A stretch of DNA of 7,847 nucleotides from an uncultured Candidatus Saccharibacteria bacterium. Lineage in GTDB: Bacteria > Patescibacteriota > Saccharimonadia > Saccharimonadales > Saccharimonadaceae. The stretch's first letter is position 1. Every line of letters begins with the position of its first letter. Below the pieces are notes generated by a model. That model made no database searches, had not been told where the DNA came from, and was given only the letters and a program-made list of their open reading frames with translations. Location of the stretch: the NCBI GenBank assembly GCA_938036845.1, contig CALHWA010000018.1, forward strand, positions 1 to 7,847, written 5' to 3'. The position numbers and the translations under genes are program-made. Positions 1 through 5,098 of the stretch are shown in pieces.

Positions 1-287
1 TTGCGGCGGCAAAAATTGAGCCGACCACTCGGGTGAAAGATCTCACCGAGGCTGAGGAGCAGAAACTTCGCGACATTATCGACAAAGATTATGTCACCGA
101 AGGGGATCTGCAACGCCTGGTGACCAACAATATCAAACGCCTCAAAGACATTGGTGCATACCGCGGCTTGAGGCATAAAAATGGCTTGCCAACACGCGGT
201 CAGCGCACTCGAACGAACGCACGAACTCGCAAGGGTAAGGCGATCGCCGTCGGCGGAGCACAGCCAAAGGCAGCAAGTAAGACGTAG
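1..287 (+). CDS. rpsM: 30S ribosomal protein S13 (uS13), 3' part; 5' end outside window
   Basis: S13 sits in the head of the 30S subunit, contacts the 50S subunit through intersubunit bridges and touches P-site tRNA with its basic tail. The frame is open from the first full codon at position 3 to the TAG at 285-287, giving about 94 visible residues. The C-terminal family signature is clear: [20 protein letters not shown], followed by ARTRKG and a short Ala/Lys-rich tail. The upstream residues [20 protein letters not shown] are also S13-like and continue past the edge, so the GTG at 33 is an internal valine and not the start. About 30 N-terminal residues should lie upstream. It is the first visible gene of the operon, 15 nt before rpsK, and its stop codon forms part of a purine-rich stretch serving rpsK translation. 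Confidence 0.96.
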   Translation, partial: AAAKIEPTTRVKDLTEAEEQKLRDIIDKDYVTEGDLQRLVTNNIKRLKDIGAYRGLRHKNGLPTRGQRTRTNARTRKGKAIAVGGAQPKAASKT

Positions 288-302
288 GAGAAAGGACGAG
301 AT

Positions 303-692
303 ATGGCACAAGCAAAATCCACCAAGAAAAAGCAGCGCCGATCAGTCCCATCTGGTCAGCTGCACGTACAGGCAACCTTTAACAACACTATTGTCACATT
401 TGCAGACAGCAAGGGTAACGTCTTGACCGCTGCCAGCGCTGGTGCATGTGGCTTTCGTGGGAGTAAGAAGGGCACAGCCTACGCAGCACAGATTGCTGCA
501 GAAAAAGCCGCAGAAGCTGCCAAGAGTAGCTATGGCGTCCGCACCGTTGATGTATTCGTCAAGGGTGTTGGGCTGGGCCGAGATGCGGCAATTCGCGCAA
601 TGAGCAACTTCGACATTGCCGTCAATAGCATCAAAGATGTAACGGGTGTGCCACACGGTGGCGTTCGCCCACGAAAGGCAAGGAGGGCGTAA
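303..692 (+). CDS. rpsK: 30S ribosomal protein S11 (uS11)
   Basis: S11 lies on the 30S platform, binds 16S rRNA and helps shape the mRNA exit path. The 129 residues match the family length. A basic N-terminus (KKKQRRS) is followed by HVQATFNNTIVTFAD (21-35), AGACGFRGSKKGTAYAAQ (46-63) and the helix motif KGVGLGRDAAIRA (87-99). The C-terminus is IKDVTGVPHGGVRPRKARRA. Two positions depart from the usual bacterial consensus: the GPGSGRE-type loop reads GVGLGRD, and the normally near-invariant PHNGCRPPK reads PHGGVRPRK, so the Asn that carries isoaspartate in E. coli S11 is Gly here. The start is fixed by an AAAGGA element 6 nt before the ATG. The TAA stop directly abuts the rpsD ATG, which suggests translational coupling. 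Confidence 0.97.
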   Translation: MAQAKSTKKKQRRSVPSGQLHVQATFNNTIVTFADSKGNVLTAASAGACGFRGSKKGTAYAAQIAAEKAAEAAKSSYGVRTVDVFVKGVGLGRDAAIRAMSNFDIAVNSIKDVTGVPHGGVRPRKARRA

Positions 693-1310
693 ATGGCACG
701 AGATAGAAGCCCAATCGTGAAGCAGAGCCGCCGCGAAGGTGTGGCACTTCACCCTAAGGCACACAAGATTTTGGCGCGCAAGAGCGGTATTCCGGGCGAG
801 CACGCTCATGGCCGTCAGAGCAAGCCAAGCATGTACGCAACGCAGCTGCGCGAAAAGCAGAAGGTGCGCCGCATGTATGGCCTACTGGAGAAGCAGTTTG
901 CTAAGCTGATGAACGAAGCAACTCGCAAGCCAGGCCTGAGTGGCGAGAACTTGCTCCGCTTCCTCGAGCTCCGGCTCGACAACGCTGTGTACCGTGCTGG
1001 CTTTGCGACAAGTCGTCGCCAGGCCCGCCAGCTGGTAAGCCATGGTCACTTTGAGCTTAATGGTCGCCGCGTCGACATTCCATCAATCCGCCTCAAGGCA
1101 GGGGATGTCATTACCGTTCGGCCAAAGAGTGCAAAGTCTGGCTACTTTACTGCAATTGACGACATCTACGGCAACACCTCCCAACCACCACTGAGTTGGC
1201 TTAAGAGCGATATCAAAAAACTCAAGATCGAAGTATCGGGCGAGCCAAAGCGCGAAGAAGCTGAAGCTGGTATCAACGAGCAACTGATTGTTGAGTATTA
1301 CTCACGCTAA
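693..1310 (+). CDS. rpsD: 30S ribosomal protein S4 (uS4), cysteine-free form
   Basis: S4 is a primary 16S rRNA binder that nucleates assembly of the 30S body. In many bacteria it is also the translational repressor of this operon. The 205 residues comprise the N-terminal domain (RSPIVKQSRREG, then the IPGEHAHGR loop and QLREKQKVRRMYG) and the S4 RNA-binding fold at about 94-157 (RLDNAVYRAGFATSRRQARQ, then SHGHFELNGRRVDIP and LKAGDVITV). The zinc-binding cysteines of some S4 proteins are absent, so this is the C-minus type. An AAGGAGG Shine-Dalgarno at 680-686 lies inside the end of rpsK, and the ATG follows the rpsK stop with no spacer. No S4-binding pseudoknot could be confirmed by eye. Confidence 0.97.
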   Translation: MARDRSPIVKQSRREGVALHPKAHKILARKSGIPGEHAHGRQSKPSMYATQLREKQKVRRMYGLLEKQFAKLMNEATRKPGLSGENLLRFLELRLDNAVYRAGFATSRRQARQLVSHGHFELNGRRVDIPSIRLKAGDVITVRPKSAKSGYFTAIDDIYGNTSQPPLSWLKSDIKKLKIEVSGEPKREEAEAGINEQLIVEYYSR

Positions 1311-1317
1311 CAAGGGT

Positions 1318-1323
1318 AAGGAG
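1318..1323 (+). promoter_or_regulatory. Ribosome binding site of rpoA (decides start)
   Basis: AAGGAG lies in the 23-nt rpsD-rpoA gap. It is 4 nt from a TTG at 1328 and 10 nt from the ATG at 1334. The TTG spacing is tight, and the ATG opens with MSKLIHDP, a natural alpha-subunit N-terminus, so the ATG is preferred. The TTG would only add two residues (Met-Tyr). Confidence 0.6.
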
Positions 1324-1333
1324 AATTTTGTAC

Positions 1334-2257
1334 ATGTCTAAATTAATTCACGATCCGGCGTTGGCGCGCATCGATGACAATGGGCCGCACAGCAGCACAT
1401 TTGTCATTGAGCCATTGCACGCCAGCTACGGCAACACGCTGGGCAACAGCTTGCGCCGGGTGCTGCTGAGCAGTATCCGCGGTGGGGCCTTTACGGCTTT
1501 CCGAATGCAGGGTGCAACGCACGAGTTCACTACGGTGCCTGGCGTCAAAGAAGACGTTACTGACATCATGCTCAACCTCAAGGGTGTCGACTTGGTTGTT
1601 CACAGCGATGACCCAGTCGAGCTGCGCCTTGAAAAGCAAGGTGCCGGTGCAGTAACCGCTGGGGATATTGCAGCTAATGCTGAGGTTGAGGTTGTCAACC
1701 CTGAGCACGTCATCTGCACGATTGATGACCCGCAAACGAATGTCGTTATTGATCTGGTGGCCGAGGCTGGTCGGGGGTACTACCCGATGGAGGAGTCGAG
1801 TGCTAACCGGCTGCACAGCGACATGATCGCCATGGACGCGCAATTTAGCCCCGTGACGCGTGTGCGCTTCAAGGTTGATCCAACTCGTGTTGGTCAAGAA
1901 ACCAGCCTGGAGCGGCTTGAGATGACCGTCGAGACTGACGGTAGCTTGACGCCACGCGATGCCTTCGAGCAAGCTGCGGCGATTTTGGTTAATCAGTATA
2001 CCGCTCTTGCCGGTAGTACAACTGTTGTATCGGCACCAGCGCTTGGCACTCAAGCTGCCGAAGAAGACAACGAGCTGAACACCTCGATCGAAGATCTCGG
2101 CCTCAGTGCCCGCACCGCAAACGCGCTCATCAACAATGAGATTCGCACTGTTCATGACCTCGTCACTTTGACAGAGCAGGACCTGCGCGAGCTCAAAGGC
2201 TTTGGCAGCAAAGCCCTCGACGAAGTAAAAGATAAACTAGCAGAATTGGAGCTCTAA
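1334..2257 (+). CDS. rpoA: DNA-directed RNA polymerase subunit alpha
   Basis: The alpha subunit dimerises to nucleate RNA polymerase assembly and contacts UP elements and activators through its C-terminal domain. From the ATG it has 307 residues, slightly shorter than E. coli alpha. The N-terminal domain spans about 1-228 and carries the dimer/assembly motif SYGNTLGNSLRRVLLSS (31-47) and the FKVDPTRVGQETSLERLEM segment. An acidic linker (about 229-250) leads to the C-terminal helix-hairpin-helix domain (251-307; SIEDLGLSARTANAL, then ELKGFGSKALDEVKD). By alignment from memory with E. coli, the DNA-contact residues R265, N268, G296, K298 and E302 have counterparts, while K271 and S299 are Ile and Ala. 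A TTG six bases upstream is a less likely start. The stop abuts rplQ. Confidence 0.97.
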   Translation: MSKLIHDPALARIDDNGPHSSTFVIEPLHASYGNTLGNSLRRVLLSSIRGGAFTAFRMQGATHEFTTVPGVKEDVTDIMLNLKGVDLVVHSDDPVELRLEKQGAGAVTAGDIAANAEVEVVNPEHVICTIDDPQTNVVIDLVAEAGRGYYPMEESSANRLHSDMIAMDAQFSPVTRVRFKVDPTRVGQETSLERLEMTVETDGSLTPRDAFEQAAAILVNQYTALAGSTTVVSAPALGTQAAEEDNELNTSIEDLGLSARTANALINNEIRTVHDLVTLTEQDLRELKGFGSKALDEVKDKLAELEL

Positions 2258-2662
2258 ATGCATCGACACGGATACAAAGGGCGCAAGCTCGGCCGCGAAC
2301 GAGATCAACGTCGAGCCCTGCTCAAAGGCCTAGCAACCAGCTTGGTTGTTGAGGAGCGAATCGAAACAACGCTGCCAAAGGCCAAGGAGTTGGTGCGCTA
2401 CATCGAAAAGCTCATTACCAAAGCTAAGAAGGGTGACCTCGCTCATCGCCGCGCTGTCATTGCTGGGCTCAGCACACAAGCTGCAGCGATCAAATTGGTT
2501 GACCAGATTGCCCCGCAACTCAGCCATCGATCAAGTGGTCACGTGCGTGTGTATCGGACACGTCTACGTCGTGGCGATGGTGCGCAGATGGCAGTGATTG
2601 AGTTTGTTGACGAACTCAAACCAATGCCTAAGCCCGAGACAACCACAAAGGAGGCGAAGTAG
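2258..2662 (+). CDS. rplQ: 50S ribosomal protein L17 (bL17)
   Basis: L17 binds 23S rRNA near the exit side of the large subunit and typically follows rpoA. The 134 residues begin MHRHGYKGRKLGRERDQRRA, the family opening with an extra Gly-Tyr in place of the common MRHRKxGRKL. They continue with LVVEERIETTLPKAKELVRYIEKLITKAK (29-57) and end with the signature GHVRVYRTRLRRGDGAQMAVIEFV (94-117) plus a short Pro/Thr/Lys tail. GGAG at 2248-2251, inside the last rpoA codons, precedes the ATG by 6 nt. The ATG directly follows the rpoA stop. Confidence 0.97.
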   Translation: MHRHGYKGRKLGRERDQRRALLKGLATSLVVEERIETTLPKAKELVRYIEKLITKAKKGDLAHRRAVIAGLSTQAAAIKLVDQIAPQLSHRSSGHVRVYRTRLRRGDGAQMAVIEFVDELKPMPKPETTTKEAK

Positions 2663-2664
2663 TT

Positions 2665-3102
2665 ATGGCTCACAAAACATTCTCGCAGAAGCCAGCCGAT
2701 GTTAGCCGGCGCTGGATTTTGATCGACGCGAGCCAAGCACCACTTGGCCGCACCGCAACAACCATTGCACAGTACTTGGTCGGCAAATACAAGCCAACTT
2801 ACACGCCGCACGTCGATGGGGGTGACTACGTTGTCGTCATCAACGCGGCTAAGGCTGTTGTGACTGGCAAGAAAGAGACGGATAAGATCTACTACCATCA
2901 CAGTGGTTTCCCTGGTGGTATCAAAGACGCTCAGCTCAAGGAAGTGCGCGAAAACGCACCAGAGCGCATCATTACTGCTGCTGTGAAGGGTATGCTACCC
3001 AAAAACAAGCTTGCAGCAGACCGCCTAGCTCGTCTCCGCGTCTTTGCTGGCGAAGAGCACGCCCACACCGCACAGCAACCAGAGAAAGTAGAGGTACAAT
3101 AA
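2665..3102 (+). CDS. rplM: 50S ribosomal protein L13 (uL13)
   Basis: L13 is an early-assembly protein of the 50S subunit. Visible landmarks in its 145 residues are RRWILIDASQAPLGRTAT (15-32), the YKPTYTPHVDGGDYVVVINA core (42-61), the YYHHSGFPGG loop (76-85) and the family signature VKGMLPKNKLAADRLARLRVFAGEEHAH (107-134). The usual HPH in this signature reads HAH. A strong AAAGGAGG at 2647-2654 lies within the end of rplQ, and only 2 nt separate the rplQ stop from this ATG. The rplM-rpsI pair is a separate operon in many bacteria; here it is fused to the rpoA cluster. Confidence 0.97.
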   Translation: MAHKTFSQKPADVSRRWILIDASQAPLGRTATTIAQYLVGKYKPTYTPHVDGGDYVVVINAAKAVVTGKKETDKIYYHHSGFPGGIKDAQLKEVRENAPERIITAAVKGMLPKNKLAADRLARLRVFAGEEHAHTAQQPEKVEVQ

Positions 3103-3501
3103 ATGGCACAAGCAACATACGATTATGGTCTTGGCCGGCGCAAAAGCGCTACTGCCCGCGCTCGACTGGTCAAAGGTAAGGGAAATGTGACGATCAATGG
3201 CAAGTCGGCGCTTGACTACCTATCAGGCAACAAGACATTGCTAGCTGAAGTGACTGACCCACTGGCCTTGGTTGGTAAGCAAAAAGAGTTTGATGTTACC
3301 GTCCTAGTGAAGGGTGGTGGCCTCAGCGGTCAGGTTGATGCTATCAAGATGGCGATCGCTAAAGCGATTACCGTTGGCGCACCAGACCTGCGCGGCACAC
3401 TCAAGAAGGCCGAATTCTTGCGCCGCGACCCACGCGAAAAAGAGCGCAAAAAATACGGCTTGCGCAGTGCCCGCAAACGCGAGCAATACTCGAAGCGTTA
3501 A
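3103..3501 (+). CDS. rpsI: 30S ribosomal protein S9 (uS9)
   Basis: S9 lies in the 30S head, and its extended C-terminal tail reaches P-site tRNA. The 132 residues show YDYGLGRRKSATARARL (6-22), the GGGLSGQVDAIKMAIAKAI signature (71-89), FLRRDPREKERKKYGLRSAR (105-124) and the terminal YSKR expected of the tRNA-contacting tail. The ATG immediately follows the rplM stop, with a GAGG at 3091-3094 as its ribosome binding site. It is the last gene of the operon, since a strong hairpin starts 17 nt after its TAA and no co-directional gene follows closely. Confidence 0.97.
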   Translation: MAQATYDYGLGRRKSATARARLVKGKGNVTINGKSALDYLSGNKTLLAEVTDPLALVGKQKEFDVTVLVKGGGLSGQVDAIKMAIAKAITVGAPDLRGTLKKAEFLRRDPREKERKKYGLRSARKREQYSKR

Positions 3502-3518
3502 GCATTTTGCCTGCTTCA

Positions 3519-3551
3519 TAACATACCCTGTCAACATGACAGGGTATGTTA
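3519..3551 (+). terminator. Hairpin after rpsI, probable operon end (no U-tract)
   Basis: A perfect 15-bp inverted repeat (3519-3533 with 3537-3551) has a 3-nt ACA loop, 17 nt after the rpsI stop. The position fits termination of the ribosomal operon, but the bases after it (GGCTTAATC) lack a T-run, so it is not a classic intrinsic terminator. It may instead protect the mRNA 3' end or need a factor. A small AAGCA/TGCTT stem lies just upstream at 3500-3516. Confidence 0.6.
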
Positions 3552-3644
3552 GGCTTAATCAATCTATATATTATACTTCTTATACGCGCTTCTTGCGGGC
3601 TTTCAAGATAGTGTCAGGAGTAATTATTTAGTCACGATCGCAAT

Positions 3645-3673
3645 TTGACAGCGATAGCCATCAACCATATATC
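3645..3673 (+). promoter_or_regulatory. Sigma-70-type promoter in the rpsI/membrane-gene gap
   Basis: A perfect -35 (TTGACA, 3645-3650) is followed 17 bp later by TATATC (3668-3673, four of six matches to TATAAT). It points rightward, into the 3' end of the minus-strand membrane protein gene. No annotated plus-strand gene follows for about 500 bases. It could drive the tiny ORF at 3678 or an antisense RNA. The rest of 3552-3729 is AT-rich and holds nothing else recognised. Confidence 0.4.
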
Positions 3674-3677
3674 ACCC

Positions 3678-3767
3678 ATGATTCTACAAAACAAGAACAC
3701 TCAAAGTAGTATCACCTACCTCTCATATGTTATATCATGCCAAACACACCAAGTCGGTGCATTGTGA
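3678..3767 (+). CDS. Possible 29-residue leaderless small ORF
   Basis: An ATG 4 nt after the -10 of the 3645-3673 promoter opens a 29-codon frame ending at TGA. The geometry matches the leaderless start proposed for the hydrolase gene at 4177. The product (MILQNKNTQSSITYLSYVIS, then CQTHQVGAL) resembles nothing recognised and has no clear membrane segment. It overlaps the end of the opposite-strand gene by 38 bases. An ORF this short can easily arise by chance; its promoter is the only reason to list it. Confidence 0.15.
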   Translation: MILQNKNTQSSITYLSYVISCQTHQVGAL

Positions 3768-4089
3768 CAAGCCCAACACCAGAGACGAATAGGATTGCAA
3801 AGGCCGATAACGTCCAGCAACCAGCTCGGCGCCATCGCCGGCCCTCCGTCGTCTGTGGCTTATAGCGAAACCTCAGAAGGAGCACAAGACCAACGAGCAT
3901 CGCGATAATAGCAGCCTCGATCCCCACGCCTACGAGATCAATTCCATACCGACCGCTCGACCCAACCTGAACAATCCCCGGTGTGTTCTCACTTGAGCAA
4001 GGATTTTCCTCATGCACAGGACTGATGATTCGCTGATCTATACTTGTATTCCAGTATGATACGTAATCTTTTTTAGGTAGCATGCACAT
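3730..4089 (-). CDS. Hypothetical small membrane protein, two transmembrane helices
   Basis: The family was not recognised. The 119 residues have a polar, slightly acidic N-terminal segment of about 48 residues, a hydrophobic helix at about 50-73 (VGVGIEAAIIAMLVGLVLLL), a strongly basic loop (RFRYKPQ, then GRRWRR) and a second helix at about 91-111 (CWTLSAFAILFVSGVGLVTM). By the positive-inside rule the loop is cytoplasmic and both ends face outward. Cysteines lie at 2, 31 and 91. On the minus strand a GGGAGAG (4100-4094) stands 4 nt before the ATG, supporting this start; a second ATG two codons in is possible. It has its own promoter, is transcribed away from the hydrolase gene, and is a single-gene unit. 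Its good ribosome binding site and promoter make it likely real. Confidence 0.65.
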   Translation of the reverse strand: MCMLPKKDYVSYWNTSIDQRIISPVHEENPCSSENTPGIVQVGSSGRYGIDLVGVGIEAAIIAMLVGLVLLLRFRYKPQTTEGRRWRRAGCWTLSAFAILFVSGVGLVTMHRLGVFGMI

Positions 4090-4117
4090 GCTTCTCTCCC
4101 TGATTATAAATATTTTT

Positions 4118-4146
4118 AGTATAACGCATACCGTCGTCGCAGTCTA
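4118..4146 (-). promoter_or_regulatory. Promoter of the small membrane protein gene
   Basis: Read on the minus strand, TAGACT (4146-4141, four of six matches to TTGACA) is followed after 17 bp by TATACT (4123-4118, five of six matches to TATAAT). Transcription would start near 4111, leaving a leader of about 22 nt that contains the Shine-Dalgarno. A second TATAAT-like box at 4108-4103 lacks a suitable -35. It is divergent from, and within 10 bp of, the hydrolase promoter. Confidence 0.5.
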
Positions 4147-4155
4147 ATCAAAAGA

Positions 4156-4172
4156 TGGTACAATAATATACT
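4156..4172 (+). promoter_or_regulatory. Hydrolase promoter, overlapping -10 boxes next to ATG
   Basis: Two -10 candidates overlap the start region: an extended -10 (TGG then TACAAT, 4156-4164) and TATACT (4167-4172). The first would start RNA near 4171, 5-6 nt before the ATG; the second would start it at the ATG itself. Neither has a convincing -35. No Shine-Dalgarno exists between them and the ATG at 4177, so translation is probably leaderless or nearly so. Confidence 0.5.
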
Positions 4173-4176
4173 AAGT

Positions 4177-4968
4177 ATGTACGACAAACTCCACGAACTA
4201 TTTGGCCTGGCGTATCCGCTGCATGCCCAGGTATTTGGCGATTGGCACGACATGTCTCGACCAGTTATTGTGCTTATTCACGGCATTGGGGTGAATCATA
4301 ATATTTGGCAAGATGTGCTGAATCAGCTTAGCGACCAACCAGTCTTGGCAGTTGATTTGCTGGGCTTTGGTCAATCGCGCAAGCCTGCTTGGCCCGATTA
4401 TACCCTGACCGATCATGCGCGTGCCCTACGCAAAACGATTCGTCATGCTGCACCACTACGCCAGGTAATCTTGTGTGGGCACTCACTTGGGACACTAGTC
4501 GCAATTGAATACACCAAGCTGTTTCCTCGCCGCGTCCAAAAGCTTGTGCTGTGCTCGCCGCCGATCTATCTACCACGTGATATCGCTAAGCGCCCACTAC
4601 GTGAGGCGCTACTCAAGACAATCGGCAAAGGATTTCTTAAGGCGATCAACGCATCACCAAAGCTCATCGGCGCAGTCAATCAATACAAACGGACGCAGAA
4701 GAATTTTCATGTCAGCCGTGAAGGGTTTTCGCCGTATGCCAAGACGGCACGCAATAGCATTTTGCTCCAAACCTCGCTCGGTGATGCCTGTAATCTACCA
4801 CCGCTACCGATAACGATTCTCTACGGCACACTCGATGCAGTGATGATACCAAAGCACTTCAAGGCAATCCAGCGCCAGCGTCGTAATGTCGTGATTGAGA
4901 CAGCCATCACTGGCCACGAGATTCGCAAACGCTATGCCAAACTTATTGCTAAACACCTCGAACAATAA
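4177..4968 (+). CDS. Alpha/beta hydrolase fold protein
   Basis: This is a probable cytoplasmic serine hydrolase (esterase, lipase or C-C hydrolase type); the substrate cannot be read from sequence. The 263 residues have the full fold layout: VIVLIHGIGVNHNIW (30-44) supplies the oxyanion-hole HG motif, VLAVDLLGFGQS (56-67) is the strand 4 turn, and the nucleophile elbow is CGHSLG (100-105) with Ser103. A variable cap region covers about 130-210, the acid is Asp220 in ILYGTLDAV, and the base is His247 in TGHEI. All three catalytic residues are present. No signal peptide or membrane segment is visible. The start at 4177 lacks a Shine-Dalgarno and lies 4 nt after a TATACT box; an internal Met26 is possible, but the promoter position favours 4177. 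It is a single-gene unit, divergent from the membrane protein gene and convergent with the GH32 gene. Confidence 0.9.
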   Translation: MYDKLHELFGLAYPLHAQVFGDWHDMSRPVIVLIHGIGVNHNIWQDVLNQLSDQPVLAVDLLGFGQSRKPAWPDYTLTDHARALRKTIRHAAPLRQVILCGHSLGTLVAIEYTKLFPRRVQKLVLCSPPIYLPRDIAKRPLREALLKTIGKGFLKAINASPKLIGAVNQYKRTQKNFHVSREGFSPYAKTARNSILLQTSLGDACNLPPLPITILYGTLDAVMIPKHFKAIQRQRRNVVIETAITGHEIRKRYAKLIAKHLEQ

Positions 4969-4987
4969 TAAGCTCGCTATTCCTATA

Positions 4988-5012
4988 TAGTATGATACAG
5001 TGCTGCATACTA
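4988..5012 (+). repeat. Small inverted repeat after the hydrolase gene
   Basis: TAGTATG (4988-4994) and CATACTA (5006-5012) are perfect complements with an 11-nt loop, 20 nt after the hydrolase stop and just ahead of the main terminator. It could be a 3' mRNA stem or an incidental palindrome. There is no T-run after it. Confidence 0.3.
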
Positions 5013-5028
5013 CTACACCTTTCCTGAT

Positions 5029-5067
5029 ATAATAAAGCCCCCTTGCTGTAGAAGGGAGCTTTATTAT
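5029..5067. terminator. Bidirectional intrinsic terminator between convergent genes
   Basis: Arms at 5029-5044 and 5052-5067 form a 16-bp stem around a 7-nt loop, with a GC-rich core (GCCCCCTT against AAGGGAGC) and AATAAA/TTTATT ends. There is one imperfect pair: C-A in plus-strand RNA, but a U-G wobble in minus-strand RNA, so it folds best for transcripts of the GH32 gene. The AT-rich flanks supply weak U-tracts on both sides. It ends both the hydrolase and GH32 transcripts. Confidence 0.88.
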
Positions 5068-5098
5068 CTGTTAGAGAAGAAGTTCTTCTTGTGCTATG

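Noticed and set aside
33..287. GTG at 33 as start of a short S13
   Set aside because: The frame continues upstream with S13-like residues to the window edge, so the gene is truncated by the window rather than short.
1328..1333. TTG start for rpoA, adding Met-Tyr
   Set aside because: The spacing from AAGGAG is only 4 nt, and the ATG at 1334 gives the natural N-terminus; kept only as an alternative.
1343..2155. 270-codon open frame on the minus strand opposite rpoA
   Set aside because: It lies entirely antisense to a certain gene and its protein has no recognisable domain. Such frames are common opposite moderately GC-rich genes.
3572..3577. TATACT box after the rpsI hairpin
   Set aside because: No acceptable -35 or TGn extension and no start codon at a sensible distance; the region is AT-rich, so chance matches are expected.
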